Virus record (IMG/VR): IMGVR_UViG_3300044996_000059
Coordinates: 1 to 30,563 of that record
Origin: a virus
Direction: 5' to 3' (one strand)
DNA: 30,563 bases
In this document: piece by piece, positions 19,392 through 27,912 of the stretch
Layout of the letters: the number at the start of each line of letters is the position of its first letter
Position numbering within the stretch: position 1 is the stretch's first letter
The notes under the pieces: model-generated
What the model was told of the DNA's origin: nothing
Database searches by the model: none
The model's input: only the letters and a program-made list of their open reading frames with translations
Made by a program: the position numbers and the translations under genes

Positions 19392-19792
19392 TGCCAAATA
19401 CACAACCAAGTATCGACATAAACGAACACAGTGATGGTTTAAACGCCAAGAAGGTAGTCTTGATTGATCCTTCTGATATGACAGTGGGGTTGGGTGATAG
19501 TGCAAATCCCGTGAAGGTTGACCCTCAACCACTAACCGTAGTCTATGCAGGAACCAAAACAGTTCCTACGGGTACAGCCGAAACAATTGCGTCCTCACAA
19601 GTCACTCATTCAGTGACTATAAAAGCCCTCTCTACCAACACAGCATCCGTTTTTATTGGTGGAAGTGGGGTTACAACTTCAGGCTTTGAACTTTTAGCGG
19701 GGGAGTCGGTTAGTTTAGACGTGTCGGATATTAATCTTATTTATTGTATATCGGGTAGTGCCAGCCAGGTCATTAGATATATAGCTGTTTAG
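19391..19792 (+). CDS. Small beta-rich virion protein (fibre adaptor or decoration type)
   Basis: A 133-residue protein. From residue 60 on, HSVTIKALSTNTASVFIGGSG, GFELLAGESVSLDVSDINLI and a beta ending follow the pattern of short virion proteins with a single beta-sandwich often found beside phage fibres. It is directly followed, six bases on, by the long fibre gene and probably acts with it. The role as adaptor or decoration is inferred. Confidence 0.6.
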   Translation: MPNTQPSIDINEHSDGLNAKKVVLIDPSDMTVGLGDSANPVKVDPQPLTVVYAGTKTVPTGTAETIASSQVTHSVTIKALSTNTASVFIGGSGVTTSGFELLAGESVSLDVSDINLIYCISGSASQVIRYIAV

Positions 19793-19797
19793 CATAT

Positions 19798-22617
19798 ATG
19801 CTGAGAACGAAATCAACAACTACAAATATTGGGCTGCTCGATGGTAGGTATTTAAAATTAGACCAATCATCAGCTCAAACCGTATCCCTCGGCGCTCCTT
19901 ATTTTAGCTCCGGGGTTAGAACTACCAAACTCTATCCCAACGCCGATTCCACTACTGCTATTCAAATAAATAAAGCAGACGGGACTACTAACGTTTTAAA
20001 TGTAGATACGACCAATGTCGGGGTTGGTATTGGCGCCGTTTCTACAACGGAAGAACGACTATACATTGCAAGAACTTCCACCGTTACGAGTGGTAACTCC
20101 AACGCCACAAGAAGCTCCATTACTGCCTCACCGGCAACAAACTCCTCCGCCTCTTATCGTGGACTGTTTACCTATGCCGAGGGTACAGGTTCAGCCGATA
20201 TTACGGGCAACATTGCGGGAGTTTTTGGCCAGGCTGTCTATTCTGGGTCTGGCACTATCTCGAACCTTTTAGGTCTTACTTATTCCTGCACCCTAACAAG
20301 TGGTGCAGCCACCCAAATAAACGCCATAGACGTATCAGTATTGCACAATTCTGCAGGAACAACCGCTACGGCCAGAGGGCTCATGATAGCCGGGATTACC
20401 AAATCGGCAGGGACAATAACTACCGCCGTTGGGGTGGACATAGCGTCTATAACTTCTGGCGGGACGAACTTTGCAATTCGCTCTAACGCTGGAACTGTTG
20501 ATTTTGGAGATACCACAAGAGTTAGAAATCCAAGTTCTGCTGCCTTGGGTGTTGGGGGAACGCTTGAGCTTTACGGAAACTATACAGGAACAAGCTCAAC
20601 CATCGGAAGCAAGTGGAAAACAGCTAAATCGAATGGAACAGGGGGGAACTGGGATTTTGACTTAGTTGGTTTCACAAGACTTAATGGCTCGGGTGATGTT
20701 ACTGAGAGAATAAGGATAGGAGCGGCAACTGGCATTGCCATAACTCCCGTTGCCAATGTAGTTCAGTTATCTGTTAAGGCAAACGCTACTCAAACTGCCA
20801 ACCTTCAAGAATGGCAGAATTCGTCTGGGACAGCCCTTACTTCGGTTTCAAGCAACGGAATGCTTGGTATAAACATGACCCCGGGAACAACAACGCCTCT
20901 TGACGTTAAAAGCACTGCGTCATTCGCCACCTTAAGCGCAACGCTTCTTACTAACGGAGACTTTGGAACGGGCGATTTTACGGGCTGGTCTGCCGGTGCG
21001 GGGTGGTCGGTAGTTTCTTATGCCGCCGTTTGTGCTAGTGGAAGCGGTACGGCACTTTCCCAAAATGTATCGGTATCTAATGGCTCGTGGTATGTACTTT
21101 ACTTCGACTACAATCGAGTCTCTGGATACGGGAATTTAACTATCACATTGGGATCGCAGACTTACTACGTGAACCCTACCAACGCCACTAACAGGTCAAT
21201 CACGATGAGCGCAAATACGACAGGTACAGTAGCTCTTTCGATAACGCCGCCAACCACGATGGGAGATACGACTTTTGACAACATCAGGCTGTATAGGGTT
21301 ACGGCTGTCTCAAACCCAAACCAGAGATATTACAACAGCTCTGGATCGCTGACAATGGAGTTTCGCGATGGGGGTAATCAAGGCAATGCTGGATTTGGCC
21401 AAAATGATTTAAGCTATTTGGTTCCATCAATTGACGGGACTCAGGGAACCGACAACTTAGCTTTTGGAACGAACTCATTGGAAAACACTACTACGGGCGA
21501 CAGAAATATATCGGTTGGGACTCAATGTATGAGGCGTTTGACTCACGGGTCGTCTAATACGGCCATTGGCTATGGAGCGGCAATTTTCGGGTATGGATTT
21601 AGTGATTGCGTCGTAATTGGTAATCAAGCAATGAGAAATCAGCTTATTGGTGGAGGGAATGTTGCAATAGGATCTGGCGCGATGTTTACCAATCAATACT
21701 CTGGACTAAATGTGGCGATTGGTTATCAGGCTCTTTACACAATGAATCACACTATTGCTACGGCGAATGGTTACAATACGGCGGTTGGTACATGGTCAAT
21801 GCAGAACGCTACCACAGGGACGGTGAACACGGGTATCGGTGCCTTTGCTCTTCAAGCGGTTGGCACAGGCTCCAGTAATGTCGCTGTCGGTTATGGCGCT
21901 GGACAGACTGTTGCCAAATCAACTTGCGTTCTTCTTGGAAGGGAGGCGGGGTATCAAATAGGAAATAGCAGTATTTGTATCGGTTATCAGGCTGGATACT
22001 ATGAAACAGGAGCAAGCAGACTTTATATCCACAACTCCAGCTCGACTACCCCGCTGATCTATGGATTATTTTCAGGAACAGGTGCGGGTCTTTTAATTAG
22101 ATCGCAGGCCACAGATGGAACCCCGCTTGTTGTCAGGGGGATAGCTTCTCAAACTTCTTATATCCTTGAAATTCAAGACTCAACTAATGCGGTTCACAAT
22201 AAATTTCACGTAGCCCACGCGTCTAATGTTTATGAGAATGTGCTAAACGAGCTAGGGTCGCCAAATCTTGATTTTAGGGTTGAAAGTGACAACTACGACT
22301 CCCTGTTTGTAGATGCTTCGAATGATTCGATTGCAGTTATGAATAATGCAAGCGGTAAAACGAGTTTTTATGGGGCTACTCCTATTGTCAAGCCGTCTGC
22401 CTATACTCAAACTTATTCTACCGCAGATAAAACTCACGCCAACTTTACGTCTGCGGATATTGGAGCGTTTACTGGCGGAACTGTTGGTTTTTTAGACGCA
22501 GCCGAAAGGGACAATATAAGAACACAATTTAATGCGTTACGGACAGACGTGGCAGACGTAAAGCAATTAGTTAATAGTCTTATCGATGATTTGCAAAGTT
22601 TAGGACTAGTAGGATAA
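19798..22617 (+). CDS. Long tail fibre with YadA-like head repeats
   Basis: A 939-residue protein rich in Ser, Thr, Gly, Asn and Ala. The N-terminal part (1-400) has fibre-like beta repeats. About 390-510 is a possible carbohydrate-binding beta-sandwich (NGDFGTGDFTGWSAGAGWSV ... TMGDTTFDNIRLYRV), the pattern of CBM-type 'TNGDFE...F..W' domains. About 540-730 carries YadA-like left-handed beta-roll repeats (SSNTAIGYGA, GGNVAIGSGAM, GLNVAIGYQALY, SSNVAVGYGAG). The last 40 residues are a coiled coil (AERDNIRTQFNALRTDVADV), a usual trimerisation end. This is a receptor-binding fibre. Its place between portal and scaffold genes is unusual. Confidence 0.82.
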   Translation: MLRTKSTTTNIGLLDGRYLKLDQSSAQTVSLGAPYFSSGVRTTKLYPNADSTTAIQINKADGTTNVLNVDTTNVGVGIGAVSTTEERLYIARTSTVTSGNSNATRSSITASPATNSSASYRGLFTYAEGTGSADITGNIAGVFGQAVYSGSGTISNLLGLTYSCTLTSGAATQINAIDVSVLHNSAGTTATARGLMIAGITKSAGTITTAVGVDIASITSGGTNFAIRSNAGTVDFGDTTRVRNPSSAALGVGGTLELYGNYTGTSSTIGSKWKTAKSNGTGGNWDFDLVGFTRLNGSGDVTERIRIGAATGIAITPVANVVQLSVKANATQTANLQEWQNSSGTALTSVSSNGMLGINMTPGTTTPLDVKSTASFATLSATLLTNGDFGTGDFTGWSAGAGWSVVSYAAVCASGSGTALSQNVSVSNGSWYVLYFDYNRVSGYGNLTITLGSQTYYVNPTNATNRSITMSANTTGTVALSITPPTTMGDTTFDNIRLYRVTAVSNPNQRYYNSSGSLTMEFRDGGNQGNAGFGQNDLSYLVPSIDGTQGTDNLAFGTNSLENTTTGDRNISVGTQCMRRLTHGSSNTAIGYGAAIFGYGFSDCVVIGNQAMRNQLIGGGNVAIGSGAMFTNQYSGLNVAIGYQALYTMNHTIATANGYNTAVGTWSMQNATTGTVNTGIGAFALQAVGTGSSNVAVGYGAGQTVAKSTCVLLGREAGYQIGNSSICIGYQAGYYETGASRLYIHNSSSTTPLIYGLFSGTGAGLLIRSQATDGTPLVVRGIASQTSYILEIQDSTNAVHNKFHVAHASNVYENVLNELGSPNLDFRVESDNYDSLFVDASNDSIAVMNNASGKTSFYGATPIVKPSAYTQTYSTADKTHANFTSADIGAFTGGTVGFLDAAERDNIRTQFNALRTDVADVKQLVNSLIDDLQSLGLVG

Positions 22618-22626
22618 AATAAATTT

Positions 22627-22968
22627 ATGGCATTGCTAAAATCACTTCCAAACGGAAAAGGAATTGACGCCACCTACTGGAAAATTGTTCAGTTAAACAT
22701 AAACTATCTTTTTAGACAGGCTCATATTGATTTAGCTGGTTTTCCAACCGAAGAACTGCGTAGGTCTGAAAAAGACCCTATTGACCAAAAAGCTTTTGAT
22801 TTTAATGGTGATGAGTTTCCTTTTAATGAAAACGATGTGAGACCCATAAGACAGGTGGCCTACGAAGCAATAAAGGCTGTAAAAACCACGAAACCGGAAA
22901 AACAGGAAGACGGGACGCTGACTGATATTGAAATCCATGGAGACTTTGCAGACGCAACCGATTGTTAA
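22627..22968 (+). CDS. Hypothetical protein downstream of the long fibre
   Basis: A 113-residue acidic protein. The start (LPNGKGIDATYWKIVQLNIN) resembles short proteins often found just after fibre genes in phages, which may be chaperones or fibre-tip parts. No catalytic motif. It begins 9 bases after the fibre stop. Confidence 0.6.
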   Translation: MALLKSLPNGKGIDATYWKIVQLNINYLFRQAHIDLAGFPTEELRRSEKDPIDQKAFDFNGDEFPFNENDVRPIRQVAYEAIKAVKTTKPEKQEDGTLTDIEIHGDFADATDC

Positions 22969-22986
22969 TAATTAGATTAAATAAAT

Positions 22987-23178
22987 ATGGAAACAACGAA
23001 AGTTGAGCCAGAAAAAAAGGAAGTTAAGCATACGACACAAGAGTTTGCGGATGCTTACCAAAAATTGTGTGATGAATATGGGTTTCGGATCGTCGTCTCA
23101 CCTTCTTATATAAGTAGGGATGACGGAACGTTCAGTACTATACTGCAATACACAGTTGGTGAGTTACCTAAAAGGTGA
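22987..23178 (+). CDS. Small hypothetical protein
   Basis: A 63-residue protein, METTKVEPEKKEVKHTTQEF..., with FADAYQKLCDEYGFRIVVSP and a DDGTF stretch; this resembles short phage proteins with an alpha-beta layout. The function is unknown. It is the last gene before the scaffold/capsid promoter. Confidence 0.6.
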   Translation: METTKVEPEKKEVKHTTQEFADAYQKLCDEYGFRIVVSPSYISRDDGTFSTILQYTVGELPKR

Positions 23179-23186
23179 CATAGTAT

Positions 23187-23215
23187 TTGACAGATGTAAA
23201 CGAAGGATTTATAAT
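23187..23215 (+). promoter_or_regulatory. Consensus promoter of the scaffold/capsid operon
   Basis: TTGACA (23187-23192), exactly 17 bases, TATAAT (23210-23215): a perfect sigma-70 promoter. Transcription starts near 23222, leaving a leader of about 115 nt. Confidence 0.9.
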
Positions 23216-23233
23216 AAATCCACAAGCCACTCG

Positions 23234-23298
23234 TAGGAAAAACCTAGGGCGGCCAACATAAAGTTCATTTAAGTGAATTTGAGTTGGTCGCTCTTTTT
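23234..23298 (+). promoter_or_regulatory. Leader RNA: mini-hairpin followed by terminator-like hairpin
   Basis: TAGG-AAAAA-CCTA (23234-23246) is followed by an 11-bp stem, GGGCGGCCAAC (23247-23257) with GTTGGTCGCTC (23283-23293, two G-U). Inside is AAGTTCAT/GTGAATTT (23261-23268/23273-23280), and TTTTT (23294-23298) follows. It lies between a perfect promoter and the most strongly expressed genes of a phage, so the terminator must be read through or regulated. Confidence 0.7.
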
Positions 23299-23336
23299 AG
23301 TTGCCAAAGTTTGCCCGTACTATAACGGAGATATTT

Positions 23337-24143
23337 ATGGATGAACCAACTAAGGGTGTAAGTGTGGAGGACGCAACCCCCACCGGAGAAACCCCCACTC
23401 CACAAGCGCCAGAGGCGGCGCAAATCCCAGCAGAAGCTGAAACCGAGGCTGAACTTCCGAAGGAACCAGCCAAGCAAAGAGAAGCCTTTATATCCATGCG
23501 TAAGTCCCTTTCTGCTAAGGAGAGGGAGAACGCAACGCTAAAGGCACGCTTGGTGGAGCTCGAAAAAGATAGTGAGGAAGTATCTCAGGAGCAATCGGTT
23601 ATGGATAGGCTAAGGGGGATAAACACCCAGCAGGATCTACAGCCAATAACCCCAGAAACCGATATCGAGACAATAACCTCACGGATGACTCAGGCCGAGA
23701 AAGTTGCTTACAGGTCGCAACAGGAAACTGCCGATCTTAAGAAGCAGCTGGCGGATGAGGCTATGTATCGGATCGCTCCGGAGTTGAACCCCGAGCATCC
23801 AGATAACAAAAAGCCAGAAGTTAAAGCCTTCGAAAAATACCTAACTTCTCAGATAGTTTTGGAAGGGGCACAGGGCGCCGATATTAACGATCCCAAAACG
23901 ATCGCGAAGTTGACCAAGGCGGCTAGGGTTGAGTTTGACGGTTTTTCTCAGTTTAGGAGGGAAGAAATAGCCTCACAAGCAGTTGAAAATTTGCAGAAAG
24001 TGGAACAAGCATCACTCGAAGCAAGAGGCAGTGCTGAACCAAAGAGTCGAACTATAAATCTTGATGAGCTGAGGGCTAGAGCGAGACGCGGAGACGCGGA
24101 AGCTATGGCCGAGGTTCTTAAGAACACCGTCCTTGCAGAGTGA
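23337..24143 (+). CDS. Scaffold-like capsid assembly protein
   Basis: A 268-residue protein from the ATG at 23337, which has GGAG six bases before it; a TTG at 23301 is in frame but has no signal. It is acidic, with a Pro/Thr/Glu-rich N terminus (about 1-45) and long coiled-coil helices (about 45-90 and 115-150), and it ends in a basic Arg-rich helix (LDELRARARRGDAEAMAEVL). This layout, directly before the major capsid gene, is typical of phage scaffolding proteins, which template the prohead and then leave. Function is inferred from context and composition. Confidence 0.75.
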   Translation: MDEPTKGVSVEDATPTGETPTPQAPEAAQIPAEAETEAELPKEPAKQREAFISMRKSLSAKERENATLKARLVELEKDSEEVSQEQSVMDRLRGINTQQDLQPITPETDIETITSRMTQAEKVAYRSQQETADLKKQLADEAMYRIAPELNPEHPDNKKPEVKAFEKYLTSQIVLEGAQGADINDPKTIAKLTKAARVEFDGFSQFRREEIASQAVENLQKVEQASLEARGSAEPKSRTINLDELRARARRGDAEAMAEVLKNTVLAE

Positions 24144-24189
24144 ACTTGTCTAAATAGTTTAACTTTGTTAAGGGGGTGAATAATGATTT

Positions 24190-25098
24190 ATGGGTCAATT
24201 ATCTGGTGCATACGCCACATACGACGACGTCTTAAGACGGGAAGATCTACTCGACTATATTGCCGATGTTTCCCCAGACGCTAACTACCTAATGACTACG
24301 TTGAAGTCCGGTAGTGCGTCGCAGACTCTTCACGAATGGGGAGATTACAATACCGCCAGACCGACAAGCAACGGAGCGAAGACCATTGAAGGCAATGATG
24401 CCTCTTTTTCGGATTTAACTAAAGCGACCCGAAAGAATAACATAACCCAGCTATTCCAAGAGACTTTTGCGGTGACCTCCACGGAGATCGCTGTTAATAA
24501 AGTCAATCCCAAGGATGCCTACGCTCGCGAAATGAACTACGCCATGAGAAGGATCAAGAACAACATGGAGTACGCCGTTTTGAGAGGAACTAAGGCCTCT
24601 GGGGCTTCTGGAGTTGCTCGTGAAATGGAGGGTGTCTTTGTTACTGTTAAAGGTAATGGTTTGGCCACGGTCCGCGCTTCGGGTACGTCCCTTTCCGAAA
24701 CCGAGTTTAACGCCATCGAGGTGGCCTCTTGGAACGTTACAGACGAGTTCGTTTTTGATCTCGTTCTGACGACAGGTAAGAGAAAGCAGGACATTTCCAA
24801 GTTTACCGCTGGAAACACCAAGAACATTCCAGCCGAAGATAAGAGGTTGGTTAATTCGATCTCTGTCTACGAAGGAGACTTTGGCGTCCACGAGATCCGC
24901 GCCCACAAAGACATGGTCACGGACGCGGTGCTCTGTGTTCGTAAGGAAAACCTTGGTCTTGCCTATCTTATCCGCCCGCATCACATCGAGTTAGGGAAGA
25001 CTGGGTCATCCCGCAAGGGTATGATCGAGGCAGAACTAACTGCTGAGACATTCGGGGCAAGAGCAATGTCTTTGCGAGAAAACTACAACTTGACTTAG
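24190..25098 (+). CDS. Major capsid protein (DUF5309-like, HK97-type fold)
   Basis: A 302-residue protein. SASQTLHEWGDYNTARPTSN, KNNITQLFQETFAVTSTEIA and YAREMNYAMRRIKNNMEYAVLRG match the N-terminal half of DUF5309 capsid proteins as I remember it (an EW(t)D motif, then N-x-x-Q-I-F, then VS-T-x, then a helix with E-x-A/Y). DUF5309 has an HK97 fold. It follows the scaffold gene and is followed by a hairpin terminator. The ATG at 24190 lies 13 bases after AGGGGG, a long spacing; another ATG at 24183 in a different frame is closer to that site. Confidence 0.85.
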   Translation: MGQLSGAYATYDDVLRREDLLDYIADVSPDANYLMTTLKSGSASQTLHEWGDYNTARPTSNGAKTIEGNDASFSDLTKATRKNNITQLFQETFAVTSTEIAVNKVNPKDAYAREMNYAMRRIKNNMEYAVLRGTKASGASGVAREMEGVFVTVKGNGLATVRASGTSLSETEFNAIEVASWNVTDEFVFDLVLTTGKRKQDISKFTAGNTKNIPAEDKRLVNSISVYEGDFGVHEIRAHKDMVTDAVLCVRKENLGLAYLIRPHHIELGKTGSSRKGMIEAELTAETFGARAMSLRENYNLT

Positions 25099-25123
25099 AG
25101 ATTCTCGCTGAAAGTCGAGGATT

Positions 25124-25144
25124 AGAGCGGGTCGGCGCTCTTTT
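25124..25144 (+). terminator. Terminator-like hairpin after the major capsid gene
   Basis: AGAGCG (25124-25129), loop GGTCGG, CGCTCT (25136-25141), then TTT. It would reduce transcription beyond the capsid gene. The next ATG comes four bases after the U-tract. A small CTCG/CGAG hairpin (25104-25119) stands before it. Confidence 0.65.
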
Positions 25145-25147
25145 CCT

Positions 25148-25597
25148 ATGCGCTTTCCACCCCGACCGGTGGACGGCGCTTATGAAAATATGACGGAGAC
25201 CTTTGGCGATACTCTAGTAATTGATCCTGTCTCTAAGTTCATTTCGGGACGTACGAAAGTAAGACCCGTTTGGGCGGTGGGAGCAGTTGATGCGTTGATA
25301 GAGAAGATGAACAAGAGGGGTCTTTGGCCGACGGTCGAACTATTAATAACGATCTGGCTAAAGAGGAACCCAGATAAAGCGAGGGAGTTTATGCGGGCCA
25401 AGGATGATGTTTCAAGGACAAGAGACACAGACACAGCCTCTAGCCAAAACTTAAGTCATCGCTATCTTTTGGAGGTGCCAGATGAGATCGTCACGGGGAT
25501 TGACATTCTTTGGGGATCGAAAATTAAAGACAAGAAAGAGTTTTGGCGGGACTTTGCCAAGCAGTTTCCTATGTTTCGGGTCGCGGAAAAAGTATGA
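25148..25597 (+). CDS. Hypothetical protein downstream of the major capsid protein
   Basis: A 149-residue protein. The C-terminal region (HRYLLEVPDEIVTGIDILWG, EFWRDFAKQFPMFRVAEKV) follows a pattern seen in uncharacterised phage proteins in head-gene clusters. The middle is charged. Likely a head-completion or accessory protein by position; not proven. The start ATG follows the terminator-like hairpin without a Shine-Dalgarno sequence. Confidence 0.6.
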   Translation: MRFPPRPVDGAYENMTETFGDTLVIDPVSKFISGRTKVRPVWAVGAVDALIEKMNKRGLWPTVELLITIWLKRNPDKAREFMRAKDDVSRTRDTDTASSQNLSHRYLLEVPDEIVTGIDILWGSKIKDKKEFWRDFAKQFPMFRVAEKV

Positions 25598-27912
25598 AGA
25601 AGATTGCCCTTAATTTTATAATGAAAGGCACGGAGGAACCAAGTCAGATTGTTAAGATGCTTTCTTCGATTGCTCCCTACGTTGATGCTATCTATTGCAC
25701 AGCCACTTGGGATGTAAATGGACGGGCTGTTAAGATCGCTCGATCATTTGGGGCCGAGGTTTCGTTTTTCGAGTGGATTAAGGACTTCGCCGCCGCTAGA
25801 AACTTTGCCTTGGCGCAGGTTCCGGACAAGTACGAGTACATCTTTTGGTGCGACACGGACGACGTGATTGTGGGCGGGGAGCACATCCGCAGATACATAG
25901 AACTAGATAAAGACCGCTATTTCATAAATTACAACTACACCATTGACGAGAAAACAGGCGAAGCCTTAGTTGTCCATCCCAAGGAAAGAATTTTAAGAAA
26001 AAGCTTATTTGTGTGGAAGGCCGCCCTCCACGAGGTGCCTATTCCCCTTAATAGTCAAATTAGTCAAGAATTTATACGAGAGATTGTGGTCAACCACTAT
26101 CCGACAAAGGAGAACATAGAGGACGGCTTTAAACGTAACTTAGAGATACTGGAAAAGACATACCAAGAAGAAGGCAACGAACACGACCCGAAGACAGTGT
26201 ACTATTTAGCAAGATCTTATTTCGACCTAAATAATTACCAGAAGGCCGAGGAAATGTTTTGGCAGTATCTCGCGGGAAAGAACCCATCGGGTTGGGACGA
26301 AGAAAGGGCGATGGCCTACAACTATTTAGGACTGATGTACACGGCTTTGTCTAAGCTTGATGATGCCAGGTCTTGCTTTCATATGGCGATGGACGAAAAG
26401 CCAGAATTTCCGACTTGGTACATTAACCTTGGTGTGACCTACGCCAAGATTAAGGACTGGGATAAATGTATCTTTTGGACGTCTAGAGGTCTTAAGATGC
26501 CCCAACCAAAGACGGCGATGATCCTTTCTCCCCGTGATGATCTCGTGCGCGGCTGGTCAGTTCTTTACGATGCTTGTATGCAAAAGAGGAAGTTAAAGGA
26601 GGCGTTTTCGATCGCGAGCGAGCTTTGTAAGATATTTCCTGATGACAAGTTCTTTGAGCAAAGGCGAGTTTCTGTTTATAACGTGATGCGTTGGACAGAA
26701 ATGAGCAAGAACATCAAAGAGATAGCGGAAGAGTGCCGAAGCTTGGACGAAGCTCATAAAATAAGGGCGTTACTCTTAAACCTCCCATCGACTATTGCAG
26801 ACAATGCTTATATTGAGAACCTGAAACAGGCTTACATTGTACCGGAAACGTGGCCGAAGAAGTCTATTGCTTACTACTGTGGCCGTTCTGTTGAGTCTTG
26901 GGATGAGACGAGCCTCGAAAAAGGTATCGGTGGGAGTGAGACGGCAGTAATTGCATTATCTCGCTTCTGGGCCAAGCGAGGTTGGAAAGTGACTGTCTTT
27001 GGACTACCCTTCGAAGAGCATAGAGACAAATACGGGGTTGACTGGAAGATGTATTGGCGGTTTAATCCTAGGGACAATTTTGACGTTTTTATTGGTTGGC
27101 GAGCACCATCGCTTTTCAAGGAGAAGATTAAGGCGCGCGTTGCCGCCATTGACTTACACGACGTTATCCAGCCGCAGGATTACAGTCCGACTGTAATTGC
27201 AAACATTGACAAGATTTTTGTTAAGAGCAAATTTCAGGCTTCGATTGCTCCCCATATTCCCCGAGAAAAACTGGAGGTTATTACCAACGGCTACGTCAAG
27301 GATTTCCTGCCGAACTTAAACAAAGTTAAGCGCGACCCTTATAAAATCATCTACTGTTCTTCTTATGATCGAGGGTTGGAACTCATGCTCAAGTGGGGCT
27401 GGCCACTTATCAAGGAACAAATACCCCAAGCGGAGCTACACATTTACTATGGTTGGAACACCTTTGACAATTTCTTTGCCCCTTCTGGTATCGCTCCAAA
27501 CAGAGAGCGCATGGCCTGGAAGGCTAAGATGATGGAACTAATTAAACAAGACGGAGTTTATGAACATGGGAGGATATCTCAGAAAGAGCTATTACTAAAG
27601 AAAGCTGAGTCGAGTATCCACTATTACGCCACGGATTTCGACGAAATTGACTGTATTAGCGTGAGAGAGAGTGCTGCGGTCGGCTGTATTCCCATAACAT
27701 CCAACTTCGCCGCTTTAAGTGAACGGGGGTATTGCAACAGGGTAGAAGGAAACCCCAGAGATAAAAGGATACAAGAGGCGATCGCTCGAACTGTCGTAGG
27801 CGCGCTTAGAAACGGACCCCAGAAAGATTATCGAGAAGCTATCCAAACCCTAGCTCGTAAAGAAAGTTGGGAAGAGGTAGCTAAAAAATGGTTGGAGGTG
27901 TTTGGGGAATGA
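25594..27912 (+). CDS. Bifunctional glycosyltransferase: GT2 domain, TPR repeats, GT-B domain
   Basis: A 772-residue protein from the ATG at 25594, overlapping the previous stop by ATGA. Residues 1-190 are a GT-A (family 2) glycosyltransferase with the metal/sugar-nucleotide motif DTDD (87-90). About 200-340 are TPR-type helical repeats (YYLARSYFDLNNYQKAEEMF, AYNYLGLMYTALSKLDDARS, YINLGVTYAKIKDWDKCIFW). About 440-772 is a second, GT-B-like domain (GIGGSETAVIALSRFWAKRG; AAVGCIPITSN near the end). It would add sugars in succession to an acceptor, perhaps a virion protein, held by the repeats. It opens a cassette of five or six coupled genes of sugar or small-molecule chemistry. Confidence 0.85.
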   Translation: MKKIALNFIMKGTEEPSQIVKMLSSIAPYVDAIYCTATWDVNGRAVKIARSFGAEVSFFEWIKDFAAARNFALAQVPDKYEYIFWCDTDDVIVGGEHIRRYIELDKDRYFINYNYTIDEKTGEALVVHPKERILRKSLFVWKAALHEVPIPLNSQISQEFIREIVVNHYPTKENIEDGFKRNLEILEKTYQEEGNEHDPKTVYYLARSYFDLNNYQKAEEMFWQYLAGKNPSGWDEERAMAYNYLGLMYTALSKLDDARSCFHMAMDEKPEFPTWYINLGVTYAKIKDWDKCIFWTSRGLKMPQPKTAMILSPRDDLVRGWSVLYDACMQKRKLKEAFSIASELCKIFPDDKFFEQRRVSVYNVMRWTEMSKNIKEIAEECRSLDEAHKIRALLLNLPSTIADNAYIENLKQAYIVPETWPKKSIAYYCGRSVESWDETSLEKGIGGSETAVIALSRFWAKRGWKVTVFGLPFEEHRDKYGVDWKMYWRFNPRDNFDVFIGWRAPSLFKEKIKARVAAIDLHDVIQPQDYSPTVIANIDKIFVKSKFQASIAPHIPREKLEVITNGYVKDFLPNLNKVKRDPYKIIYCSSYDRGLELMLKWGWPLIKEQIPQAELHIYYGWNTFDNFFAPSGIAPNRERMAWKAKMMELIKQDGVYEHGRISQKELLLKKAESSIHYYATDFDEIDCISVRESAAVGCIPITSNFAALSERGYCNRVEGNPRDKRIQEAIARTVVGALRNGPQKDYREAIQTLARKESWEEVAKKWLEVFGE

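Noticed and set aside
24451-24984. Long minus-strand open frame opposite the major capsid gene
   Set aside because: It follows from codon bias of the capsid gene; no ribosome-binding site, promoter or protein motif.
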